Of a stretch of 64,000 nt of DNA, positions 13,861-26,600 are shown piece by piece. The notes below the pieces were generated by a model that did no database searches, was not told where the DNA came from, and saw only the letters and a list, made by a program, of their open reading frames with translations. Every line of letters begins with the position of its first letter. Within the stretch, counting starts at the first letter, position 1. A program made the position numbers and the translations under genes. This stretch comes from Toxotes chatareus (Eukaryota > Chordata > Actinopteri > Toxotidae). The stretch spans positions 18,863,501 through 18,927,500 of the forward strand of contig CM028899.1 of NCBI GenBank assembly GCA_016801885.1, given 5' to 3'.

Positions 13861-15240
13861 GGCAAAAATTCAGGGAAGGAAGCTCAGATGAGGTTGTTGG
13901 CCAGGGGCTGGAATGTACCTAAATCCACTGTTCAGCACAGGGTAAAAGGTGATGGTCACTATCATCATATGGCTGGAAGAAAGCCGTTCATTCGTGTGGA
14001 GGATGAAGCCGAACTGGGGGAGATAATTGCAACCCTGGGAAAATGTGACCTCCCCCCGAGGACAGAGGACACTCAAACACCGGCCTACCATTTCACTGAG
14101 GAAAAAAAAAAAAAAAAAAGACTAAAAGGCTTCAGTGAAATCACAAAACAGCCTGGCTCTAAATGGTGTCCGGGTTGTTTCTAAGACAAAACCCCAACCA
14201 GAGAATTCGCAAACCAGAGGGACGCTCAGCTGGAAGAGCAGCAGGGTTCAACCCCACTGTGGTTTGAAAAAATATGACAGGATGACCTGACTGAGTCCCC
14301 GGGGCTGGAAAATGTCCCAGACCATGTCTGGAACTGTGGCGAACGGGGATCCAGCAGGGTGGCTGCTGAAGTTGGGTCACCCCGTTTTGAGGTCACCACC
14401 TGTCTGACCAGCATCAGTGCTGCTGGTGGGTATGGACCCACGATGATAATACTCAAAGACAAGTGGATGAAAGCAGATTGGCTCTTCAGGACTCCCAAAA
14501 AAAATATCTTTGTGAAGGAGTCAGATTCTGGGTGGATAAACACTGACTGGTTCACCGAATGGAGGAAGTGGTTTCTCTCCAGAAAAATGATCCACATCTG
14601 CTCCCTGTTGATCGTCACACCTCTCACATGCACAACATTTTAACTCCGGTGAGAGCCAACAGTGCATGTATTTTGGCCTACCCCCTCACACAGCTCACCA
14701 TCTGCAGCCAGGAGACAGAGCGCTGTTCAAGAGCTTAAAACAGGGCTGGGAGCTCGTGGGACGCAGGATCACATGGGAGAGTGGAGAGAAACCGTTTGAC
14801 TGAGTATTGTTCGTACTACTGTGTTCAAAGGCCTGGGTGAGAGCCGCAACACCATCGAATGCCCAGGCTGGCTTTTCAGGGTCAGGGATATACCCACTCC
14901 ACCCCAGCCAAGATCAATGAGAATCTCATCATGCCATCTCAGAGAACAGAGAGATTCTTTCAAGAGACCCTGCACCAGCAACCCCATTTCATGATCATGA
15001 TATCTGCCATACACACATGTGGAATATTGTGGAGCGGACCCGATGCAACCCTCTGCATGATACTGCTCTCCATCCCACCTTCTCCTCTCCGCCACAGTAA
15101 CCCCACCGCCTCTGGCAGAGGAGGTTTAACTGGTGACACAGTCAGAAGTCTCCTTCCAATCTCTAATCAAAGTTCCAGTGAGAGAACGCTCAAACACCAG
15201 CCACCAGAGGGACAAACCTTCTGTATAATTTGACCAGTGA
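13861..15240 (+). pseudogene. Degenerate pogo/Tigger-type transposase (DDE_1)
   Basis: The segment reads through as a decayed transposase of the pogo/Tigger group (the family that also gave rise to CENP-B and Jerky). An N-terminal helix-turn-helix resembles LARGWNVPKSTVQHR (about 13891-13935) followed by the AGRKPF segment (13973-13990). The DDE part follows: VWNCGERG (about 14329-14352, where the family has NCDETG, so the first catalytic Asp is Gly here), an ISAAGGYGPTMII segment (about 14413-14451), SDSGWINTDWF (about 14521-14553), a lost DGHGSH segment near 14600-14640, and HHLQPGDRALFKSLK-like residues near 14690-14740. Frameshifts and stops break it throughout, so it is not functional. 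I could not find terminal inverted repeats with confidence. Confidence 0.8.
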
Positions 15241-16958
15241 AAAAAAAAGAAAACTAGGCCGGGAAGCTTATGTAATTTGCCTGCATTCACATGGGGACAG
15301 AAAGGACCCCAAGTCCCCATAAGTAGTTTCTGTTATGTGCAGTCTGCGCCCAGTGGTTCCATGAAAGCTGTGCAGAGGATAATAGCTGCTTGCAATGACT
15401 GTTTGTTTCCAGAAATGTAATGAGCTAAGTTCTGCAGGTTGTTGTTTTTTTACACCTATGCATTGCACTACAGGTTATTCAGTCATTACCCATAATGCAA
15501 TGTGTATGTGTTGCCTCAAGTTTTGATGCAAATGCCAGGTTTTGTAACAGCATTAACATTGTAAGTGGTAAAATAACCGGACATAGGATCATACATTTAG
15601 CCTTGAGTGTTAGTGACTTAAGAAGTTATGGTGATTTAGGCCTTTTAACAGACTTTTCAGTGTCCCACATTTTGGACAGAAGTGTCCTACATTAGGAGAT
15701 GCAGATTGTCTGAGACAACTTGGCACTGAGAGCAGTAATATGTCTACCATTACTTTTATGAGTGTGACATCTGCATTTTCTCTTTTGGTTTGATTAGGAC
15801 ACATCCTGGGGACCTCAGAGCAGTACTGGGTGTGGACTTAATGTAGGCTATTGGCTTCAAATCTGAATACATTACAGAAGTTTGACATGCAAAAAATGTC
15901 CTACATTAGGCTAATCCACCTTCCTTATTTTGAGATGTCTTAGTCTTCTAACCCCTCCCTCCTTTTGTAACTGCAGAGTTAGAGGTGTAAAGAACCAAGC
16001 GTACATTTGCCAAACCAACAGAAAGATTGTTTTCAATTTCAACACATTGCTGATGAAGCATAGATCTCCCTGCATCTGCTTTGCCTTATCCTGGTGCACC
16101 GACCCTCGAGGCTGGAAAGCCCACTGGTATCAGATGGTGATGTTGTTGTCAAACGATAATTTCAGTTTTACTTTTCGAAGGGAGTCTGTGGTCTAGATTC
16201 ACTCAAGTCTGAAACAAGGTGGAGAGATATGACAATATAAACCCTGACATAATATAAAGCTATCACCCATTAAGAGATTGTTTTCCATACCAATCATCCT
16301 GTGAAAGCTCTGGTTATATTAGGCCACCGTGGATGATCAAGTTACAGTTCACTTAGCAGACCTGCTTGATAGCAATTCTGAATACTTTTTTTCCATTAAG
16401 TTTCTCAGTTGATCCTTTTGGAAAATGTACCAATACACAATACACTGAATGTATTAATATCACAAAATGAAGTAACATTCCATGCCAGGCAGTTTTAGCA
16501 ATATCACCTACTCCTGGCCTGAACCCATCAAACCTCAGTCTTTTTCGCTTCAAATAAACAAATAAAAACTTCCCTGTGGGTATTTCTATGCCTTCACCAG
16601 GCAAATTTAAAAAGGAGCACTTCTAACTCCCACCACACACAGTATGGCTTACTTTTGAAAACCCATTTATTCACCTATTTGAGAAAAGTTCGTGTTTTCT
16701 CAGTTCCTCCTGTGACTATGGGTTTAAGAAGGTGGTGGACATCAGGGCATGCCCAGAAACTAAACGCACAAAACAAACAAACAGTTAAAACAAGAGGGCT
16801 GCAACAGATCCAGAAACAATTTTTAGAAAAAAACAAAAAAAACAAAAACCAAAGCATTTAGGCAACTTCATGGGAGTTCATTTAATCCCAAGGATTTCTG
16901 GGGGACAGCTGTAGAGGGAAGAGCTCATACAAACACTTCACTGTACATACAGATTTAC

Positions 16959-16992
<34 letters not shown>

Positions 16993-17676
16993 GGGGGGGG
17001 GTGGACATGATGTATAGTCTTGCCTGGCAAGCCCACCTCTGGACAAAGCAATTTTCTGTACAACAAACAGCCGGGGAGCCTGCATCCCAACTCCACACCT
17101 GAGCTGTGTTTGCATCTGTGGGCTCAGCTGAACAACCAGGAGTGTTCCAGATGACCTACAGAGTTCAGTTAGAGTAAACCAATTACAGACAGAGTGCTGT
17201 CTCACCTACTGTTAAGCTGGACATACAATATATCCTAATACTATATATTATATAACCACACAGAATTTGGAATGCAGACTACTATGTAGGCAAACTGGAA
17301 CAACACCTAATGGTATTTTTCAGCCATTTTCAGCGCAAACTCGGGATATAGCGCTGGTATGCAGACTGATCTGATGGAGCAGAGGGGGAGAACTCACATC
17401 GTTTTGCCTCCTCCTCCCTAAAATGCTGCATCTGATCCTCAGACAGGGGGAAAAGGACAGGGAGCATCACATCACCGACGCTGTGGCTGAATTACGTTGT
17501 GACGAGGCAGGGGGCCGAGCTGCCTACGTTGCGACATCTGTCCCTTGATTCTGTAAAACCATACTTTGTTCTGATAATAAAATCAAAAGCATGAAAATAA
17601 AATGAAAGTATATATAACTCTTTCAGGTCCATTTTATGTGTGATTGGCATTTCTTTTTTTTTTTTTTTCCCCTCAT
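15241..17676. other. Intergenic / wdr43 3' flank
   Basis: No further coding exon is seen. The part nearest 17676 should be the wdr43 3' UTR. On the minus strand the only nearby poly(A)-like hexamer is the variant CATAAA (plus 17635-17640), about 40 bases after the stop and followed by U-rich sequence. A canonical AATAAA is not visible close by, so the wdr43 3' end is unresolved. Confidence 0.5.
16963..17002. repeat. (TG)n microsatellite followed by a G run
   Basis: About 13 TG units run directly into a run of about 12 G. It lies in the intergenic flank downstream of wdr43 and is likely length-variable. Confidence 0.9.
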
Positions 17677-20600
17677 TCATTCTTCTTCGCTCTCGTTCTC
17701 GTGCTCCATGTCTTCCTCTCCGTTAGCTTTGGATTCTTGTCTGCTATCTGGATCCTCATCTTCCTCCTCTGCCTCCTCTTCCCAGTTCTGAGGACACAAC
17801 AATGAACATCTCAGTGATCAACTCAAAATGCACCAATTTATTGTAGAAACACTGTTCATGTACTGGTGAGCCAGTTCTTCCACCTCGGAGCGTTAGTGTT
17901 TGCTGACTTCTTCTAAATCTGACACCGGGTGAGATCTTTCTCATGGTGCCATACTTACATCAGAGTCGTCATCAGGAAGACCTTCATCACCAGAGGCCTC
18001 ATCTTCATCAGATGATTCTGAAAAAGGGGGGGGGGGGGATAAAGAAAAAACAAATCCATCAGCTGATGCTGCGAAACAGCTTTCATTACATTAACTCCTG
18101 CACATACATACCTCACACACACACAAGGAAAAAGAGGTGAGGTGGAGAAAGAAAGGAAAAAAACCTTCCATGCTTTCACTGGTTTCTAAATTTCATGGAG
18201 AGGAATAGCAGGCATTTGCATTTCAATACCATAGCGGGGCCATTTGGTTATGACAATACTGACCGTGTTGGAGGAGGGAGGAATGTCAATATGATTTGCT
18301 GAGGCTATCTGCCCCATTAGGTCAGCCAGTCACCATCTGCTGCAAACACACTGACCGGTGGACTTTGATACAGATATTACTGAATATTCTACTATTGTAG
18401 GCCATAAGTATAAATATGCTTATAGGCTGTAGAACAGGAAAATGAAGCAGAACTTATCATCATAAATAGAATGGAAGTATTTCATTATGTGAGGGGAACA
18501 TGACACACACTTTTTTTTCTTCCTCCAGCCAAAATGAGAAAGTACGTGACGCAGGCTAAAAAAAAAAAAAAAAAAAAAAAGACATTTTACCAACAATGCA
18601 TGCTGGGTAACATGATAGGCTCGCACACACATTTCCAGTGAAAGGAGAAGTGTCGGGAATACAAAGCAGAGGATGAGAGCAGGTCAGCCTGAGAGACTGT
18701 AACCATTATTACAACATGTATCTATCAATTCAATCAGTGAAATCATTTCAAGTCAGGGGCAAATTGTTTTTAGAGGTGTTTGCCGCGTGTTGTGAAAAAA
18801 GCAGCTTTTACATAACAAACTGACAACAGGCGCGACTGTGGAACTGGCAGCCCTACTATCTGCATGTCCCCAGGGTGACTGCTGCACATTTATAGAGGCC
18901 CAAATCTCAACCTATGTTCTGACAGACATTTCTCCAGGTACTCTAATTACAGCAGCTCATGCAACAGAGTTGTTAATGTATAATTAATGTTACCCATACA
19001 GGCAACAACCACTACAATTAGACAGCACAACAAGTGTTTGCACCTGAGAGATCGATGAATAAAACCCACTGTCAATCAAACACTGTCGACACGACCTGAC
19101 TAAACTGTCACGGACTGGGCTGAAGCTTCCTGTCAGATCCCCATGTTGGACCCGTAATAAGCCCGGTGCACAGCAGCATCCACACAGGACTGTAACTACC
19201 TCCTGCTCATGAGCTTTATCAGGGCTTTTTTTTTTTTTTAATGAACCTTCACATTGTGGACCACTGACAGGGGGTGTTGGAACTCAAGACGCAGCTTAAT
19301 TATTTCATGAAAGCCAATTTTCTACGTGGTTCAATAAAGCGTTTTCTACAGTACGGTAATGAGAAATGAGAGTGAACAGAGTGGGGCCTTGTTGTTCTGC
19401 TCAAAGGGGAGGATCTGAACGCTGCCGGTCAGGTTGCCAGGCAACAGGAGTCATGTTTGCGTGCAGTGCATCGCCAAGAGTGGCTGCATGATGGGCAAAA
19501 TTGGCTTCATATAACTTAACTGATCCGGTGCAGTCTTCATCAAGAGTCCCAAATGAGTTGAGGTGAACTGACAGGTTAATGAATGCAAGTCAAAAATAAC
19601 CAGAAACAATATTCTGATTCTGGTGGGGCGGTGATTTCAACACCGAGTCAGTGTGACCTGTTGCGCACTACACTGCATTTTTTTTTTTTTTTTGGTTCAG
19701 GGAGTCACTTCGGTCGATCGTGCTCCTGAAATGTGTAACTGATGAGTCTGAGGGTGAACCAAGATCCTTTTATTCCTGTCAGCTGCCACTCACACACGGC
19801 TCACCACACTCACTCACCACGCATCATCATTCAGAGACAGACCAAGGTTAAGATGCTACATGTGATTTTAAAGGGCTTAAGGAACTGTAATGTCATCAAG
19901 GAAGAAGGATTTAAAGAACGAGGACACACGAAACTGGTCAGATAGCAGGAAAAATCCAAACATCAGTATGACACTGTTTAACATGTTCTCCTGTTTGAAT
20001 ATCAGTGTTTATTCAGTCTAAGGGTTAGTGATAGAGAACATACAGGAGGACACTACAAGAAGGACAACACTTACCCTCTTCATACACCAGCTTAGCTGTG
20101 CGGTCAACATCTGTAATTGTGTTACTGCTGTCACTTGTCGCCACCTAGTGGTAAGGAGGAAGACAGGCATTAGAGATCCAATGAAGGATTTGTGCAAATT
20201 TTTTTTCTCTTCAGCTGTTATCCACAAGTTGCTTGCTGATGTTTGTTCTTTGTTTAGCTGTGTCACTGAACGTTGTGCTATTAAAACAGTCCGCGGGAAG
20301 ACAGCAAACACTTGTCTGCTTTCATGTTTTTCAGGTTTCATTAGCCCAGTCCTCCAGGCCCGCGGGGTCTCTTCAGTCCTTCTGCTGCACACCTGATCCA
20401 ATTAGGGGGCTACATGTTTACATGACGCGTCTATTGGATTAGGTTTGTAAGAGCAGAAGTGGAGCAAAAACTCTGACGCGTGTTCTCTATAACAGAGAGA
20501 GGGTGAATAAAATGCATGTCACATCTTGGTCAGAGGTTTCTCCAACACACACATACTTCATTGATGCAAATAAACGGCTAATTATTTCCTTAATTTTAGA

Positions 20601-23600
20601 ATGATCCATCACATTTCTGTAGTGTTTGACATGATTCTCAAACTGTGTTGGGATAATTAACATCTGTGAATTACTTGTGTGGAGTATCAGGAGCATCAAC
20701 AACCTGGAAGCAACTCCACAAAGTCAGAATCAGCTCTGCATGTTCTGATCTGATAATCGTGCTTGTAGGATGGGGGTGTAGCTGAGGACTGAGTTGGACA
20801 GCACAAGTTTAAACTGAAGGATAAAAATAAATACACGTAGCAGACTGATAAATGTATTCACTCTTTCAGAGCTGAATCTGAATAAACCTTGTGCAGTGAA
20901 TCAAGAATAAATCCAAACGTACCATTAACGTTTTATGTCCACCACCACATTTGTTATTCGACATACATTTCTTGCAGCAGCAGATCTGAACTGAACAACT
21001 CACTGCACTCTACTAGTGAACGTATACTGAACTAATTGTACAAACACATCAGCCTTTATTAAGATCTTGCAGAGACTCTGTTGATACTCGATACTCTTCC
21101 ACAGTCATAATAAGGTAAGCAACAGGTGATGTTTTGGGTCTCAACACGTTTCACAGCTGAATTTCACACAACAGTGAACAGCTGGGAAACATTCAGTAAA
21201 TTTTAAGGTTGTTATTATGCTCTACACCACCATCAGGAAGAGCTTCTAAACAATCCCTACCATCCAGTTCATACCTCTAACACTGCAGAGTCCAGCCGCG
21301 TATGAACACTTCAAAGCAAAGACACCGTGAGTGTCTTCGGTACGTGATGATACCCACCTGTGTCATCAGGAGATACAGTTTCCCATGCAGCTTTGTTAGC
21401 TTGTGGAACATCTTCACTCTGCTCTCAATCATGTGATAAAGCACCCCCAGCTGGGTAACCAGGTCTGGCAGCTGTTGGATACACAGATAGATCAGCTGAA
21501 GGTAAAAAAACATATCAGCAGCAGCAAACGCACAAACAAGACCGTACACAATGAAAAGGCCCCAAGGTCGCATGTCCCCAGTTTACCACTGCTTTCATAC
21601 TCTGTATGAATTCAGTCAGTGCCTAGACTTCACTGAACATTTACAATTGTACTTTGTGGATGATGCTAGTTATAATAGAAGGTCGAGGAGAAATGTCATG
21701 GGGTTACCACACAAGGAAAAAAAAAAAAGTAATTTGAAAATCAAAGTGTTAGCCAGCTGACGGTGCCCTGATAAAAGGTCACATGGTACCCAAAAATCGA
21801 TTTCCTTCGTGTCTGGAGAATCAACGTGTAAAGCAAACAGATATTCAGCTGCTGGTTATGGAGATATTTTGGTCGCAGTCAAAAAAAAAAAAAAAAAAAT
21901 GGACAGACGGTCGGACGCAATCATATAATCTCTGCTGTGTGGTGGAGGTAATGACTGCAGATCTAAATAAGATTAAATATGAATGTCGACAAAGGCGGGA
22001 GATGTGCACAGAAGGGTGCCGTGTGTTTGTTTGTATGCTCGTGTCAGTTAAACTGCTGTGTGCGGTGCTTAGGGGTAATCACAATATGCACTGTTTGGAT
22101 CATGGAGAGCCTAAAGTGTGTGTCTGTACAGCAGGCAGTGCAGCGCAAGTCAAACAAGCATCAACAAACTAGAGCCCGGTGGCTTTCGTATGAGCAGCAC
22201 AGGCAGAATGTGACGTCGCTGAGATGGACTCACCGATGCCAAGTATGATGTGTGGTGCATGAGCACGGCCTTGAGCCACCGTACCATTAGAATGGCCCTG
22301 TGGGAAAGAACAAATTCATATGCTGTCAAACGGGAAACTTGCTTCTTGACTGTGTTTATCCGCAAGGTACATTTTTCATACTGCACAGTAAACCAAACAT
22401 CAGTATCTCCACTGTCGACAGTTTTTAATGTGAACAAACACCAAACTTAAGCCAATTAAATGCTTCGCGTCGATGTGTCGAGCTCTCACTTACGTAAAAG
22501 GATGCCCCTGGAGCCTCTTTGTGATCTACGGAGGAGGAAATAAAGGGCTGATTAAAAATTGCAATAAACAAGAGCTAACACATTAGAGATCACGATAGTG
22601 TGACAAAAGATCTGGGCAGACTGGCGTCTCAAAGACAAAACAGCAATAAAAAAAAAATAATATACACAGAAAATTGCCACTCACCTCTTCCACTAATGGT
22701 AAAACTGCAGGGAGGGGTAACCGAGCAACCGTTTTCTTTATTACCATCTCTTTGCGAGTCTGGAAAACTTTCTGTCAGACACAAAGGAGAAAAACAAAGT
22801 TATTCAGGGACATTTGGCAAATTGAAAGTCAAATTTAGATTTTGTTTAGATAAGACGAATATTCAAGTCAACTTCTTTACAAGTTTGGGCTTATGAAAGC
22901 CTGAACATTTAAACTCAATTTGAAGGATGTTTTGGGATCGAGTTTAAATTGTCACACCAAAAATCAGTAGGAGTTTTGGTTGGTATTTCAATTTGCTTTT
23001 AACTTTCTGAATTGAAGATGAGTAGAATCAAGCAAAGACATTCACTTAGATAAAAAGCCAAAACTAAACTGAAAGTTTTATTTCAGGTATTAGAAACTGA
23101 GAGGAGAACTTACATTTAGGATGCTGGCGTCATTGCTCTCCAGGCCCTGCACCAGCAGCACAGCAAAATTGTCTGTCTGTAAAGAGGCCGTCCCCTTAGG
23201 AGCTCCTTTCTCAGTGGAGACTGTAGACAGATCAATTTCACCTAGTCGCTCTGCTATTGACATCTAGAGAAGAACAGAGTTATTTTAAGTAAACAGGAAC
23301 TGGCTCCTATCTGTTCACATCCTAAATTCATCCATCCCATCTATCCATATTTCTACTTATACAGCATCACATTAAACTAAAGTGAAGAATGAAAATTCAG
23401 ATGTCAATACAACCCTGTTTTTAACATGTTCTCATGTTTGAATAACTACAAAAAAAAATTATGTCACAAATGAGTATGTGTAAGCTGATTTTCTGTGCGT
23501 GTGAAGTCGGTTACATAGTGCCATCAGACACAGTGCTCTTGCAGCTAAAACAGTGTCCTTGTGATCACACACCATCTACGAAGAACATCCACTGTCTGAT

Positions 23601-26600
23601 CAGGACTGGTGTGTGACTAATCCCTGCACCAGCACTGTAGTGCAAACATGTTTTGCTCATAAAGTTGTTTGGAGTCTGGAACCAAAAAGCTGAGAAACAA
23701 AGAGATGTAGCAAGCTGCTGTTCAGTGCTTCATCATCAACACTGATCCCACCTCTTTGGTGTCTGTGTCTTTTTTCCTCTTCTCTGATCCTTTAACTGGG
23801 GCTTGGTGGCCTGGAAGCCCCGGGACCAATACTCTGCTCTTGGCATTGACAATCGGGGTTTTCACCTGGAACAGGCAACAAATTTCATATTTGAGTGTGA
23901 ATTCATCTGACGTGCTCATGGGTCAACAAATAACACCTTATCTACCTAGATCTGAGGAACCTGCCCGGACCACGTCGGTCTTCTTGCCTTATATTAAAGA
24001 AAATAGAGACCATTTGTTACCTTGGAGACAGTGGTTTCCATGGAAAGGGACAAGCTCGTCTGAACATCCCGGGTCAAGCACACATGTCTTTCTGCTGTGT
24101 TGATTTCCTACAGAGGAAAGGAAGGAAGGTGGCAGGTGAGTCTGTCCAACACTGAGGTTTCAAGGCCGACAATAAAACCAACATTGTTCCTCTCACATTG
24201 CCACAGCTGCTGTATATCTGACAATCAGACAACTCACCAATAAGGACAAATACTCTGAACTCTGTTCTGTTCAAGGCAAATACTGAACAAGGGCAAAACC
24301 CTAACCCTAACACAACTATGTATGACTGTACATTACCACACATTCAAAAAAAAAATCACTGGTCCACTAAATTTCCCTAGGGACGAATTTAGTGGCTGCG
24401 CACACAGTTGTCACTCACAAAAATGAATGTCACCACGAATCTTACTCAGAGGAGGATTGCAGTTGCCTTGCAGCAAAAGCAGTAAACACAGTCCTAACAA
24501 CCTAACATTCACCCACCTAAAGTTTTTCTTGCAAAGGCAGTATTATAATAATAATGCATAAGTAGTAAAATGACGTTAAGAGAATAAAACAATTTCAATT
24601 CGTTTGCGCAAAAAATAAATTTAAAAAAATGCTCAAACCATTTTGGAGAAATTACGTGTTACAATTTTACGCACAGGCCTTTTACGTCAGCTGCCCATTA
24701 ACATCCAAATGATTCAGAAGCGGTCTCATTTGTTTGTACATTGTTTATGAACATTTATGAAAAGAAAATCATCTGAGTGTTTCATTATTTCTCAGGTTAT
24801 GACAATTCATTTATCCGACGTGTAATGGTCATAAAATAATTCTCATGTCTGCACAAACGATGTGTGAATGAGTCATCACTTTGCAGTCATGTGGAGGTTA
24901 ATGAGCTGCTGGGGCCTCTGCTTAAAAACGCAATGTTTGATTTCTCAAAAACAGTGCGAGCATACATTTGTGTTACTATGATACTATTACAAATCCAAGG
25001 TCATGTTAGGTCACTGTACACACATGTATTTTTGCAGCCTTGTGTGTACTCACCGCTCTCTCCATCACAGGCTGTAGGTGGTTGCCGTAGGCCAGCACCA
25101 CAGTCCTAGTATCAGCTCTGAGGGCTGCTGCCAGCAGGGGGATCGGCATTGGGGAGTCCTTTGTGTCTGACATCTGCACCGTACATGAGGGTGACAAGGG
25201 CTTCTTACAAGGCCTGTGGGAACAGATGTTTAGACGAGCTATGAGAATGAGAAGTGTAAGACATTGATTAAAATGTCCTTGGGGAGATTTAATATATAAC
25301 AACAACAGCAACAGGATTCCACATGACGCATAACAAAATGTAGAATTACTGTATCGGGGAGACAGCAATGTCCCCAGCAGCCATTGGGGGAAAATACACC
25401 AACTATGAGAACGAACAAATGTGAAAATGACTTTTAGGCTCCATGGAGGTGCTATCAATCTGTTTTCACTCTGCTATTCAGAGCTGAGCTGGAACAGAAG
25501 AGAACTGAGCTGCTTCAGTTGTGACGCTGTGGCTTACCCGAGTCAAAATTTAGTTTTAAGTATGGACACACCCAGAAGACAAGAACAAAACTCAAGACAC
25601 TTAAAAGTGGAATACAAGGTGTTTCTCAAAGAGCAGAAGGTAACTGCTGTTGTCGAGTGCTCAAATGCTTCATACTGTCTGACAGTTTTCAGTGTGTTAA
25701 GGGCTTACCCATTTAAAAAGTGCTCAAAGAGATGCAACTGTCCGTCCTTACACACCACTGCCAGCCTCACCGCCTGTGTAAAATCAAAACACCACACACA
25801 CACAAACATTAGCAAACTATGAACAGATATCAGAGCTCCAAAATAATCGTACCACAGAGTCCTCCCTCCATGAGAAAATCCAATGTTCTCTTCAAACAAA
25901 TGGCTGAATATCCACAGTTACGAAGGCGTGTTCAGGCTTTTCCACAAATAATGGAACCAAAATTGGGTTCAACAATGTCAGCACAGTTTTTAGCTAACCT
26001 GTACCTCAAAGTTGCTATTACTTAATGCAGTTTTGCACATGTCAAGTCGCACTGCAGTCATTCATGACGTTTCAGAACAACTACAGTCCTAGTATACATT
26101 AAGACGTGTCTCCCACTGACCTCTTCCTTGCTGTTGGACGTGACAAGATCGATGTGTTGCGGCTCGTCCGTCAATGTGAAGGACACCACCGAGTTCTTGT
26201 CCTTTCCATCTTCTCGTACTTGCCTACAGCGAGACAGCATATCAGTACAACGATAACAAGAGCGTGGCTGATGAAAACAAGCCAAATAATAGCAGAAAAT
26301 GAATTTTACCTGACACGTAACGACTTAGCATCATCAACAGCTCGAGATGAACACTCACCATACACTGAGCAGTCGGTCGTGAGCAGCACCAGACAGGAAA
26401 TAGAGGCCGTTGCTGTCAGGAGGTCTCGTGGTGGCAAAGCGCAGGGTCGTCACAGCTGTGGAGTGGCCTGTGAATTTCTGAATAGAGGGAAAAGAACAAC
26501 AGTGGAGTCAATTCTGTTCTAAAGGTCAGAGCCATGTTTGACTGGTTCGGTCACTCTGCTTTTACACTCAACTAACTGCAGCTACAAATTTGTCCCTAAA

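Noticed and set aside
14220..14265. tRNA-like text (GCTCAGCTGGAAGAGCA followed by GGGTTCAACCCC).
   Set aside because: The two boxes are only about 7 bases apart with no anticodon arm, and the stretch lies in frame within the pogo-type transposase remnant, so the likeness is chance.
19770..19835. Second C/D-like pair in a wdr43 intron (ATGATGA followed by CTGA on the minus strand).
   Set aside because: Only about 52 bases from box to box, a 4-bp stem at best, and no D' or C' box.
26224..26358. Possible C/D snoRNA in the 135-nt wdr43 intron 5 (TTGATGA and CTGA on the gene strand); human WDR43 introns host snoRNAs.
   Set aside because: The C box lacks the usual purine, the CTGA sits about 25 bases from the acceptor inside a good branch-point string (TACTGAT), and no convincing closing stem flanks the boxes.
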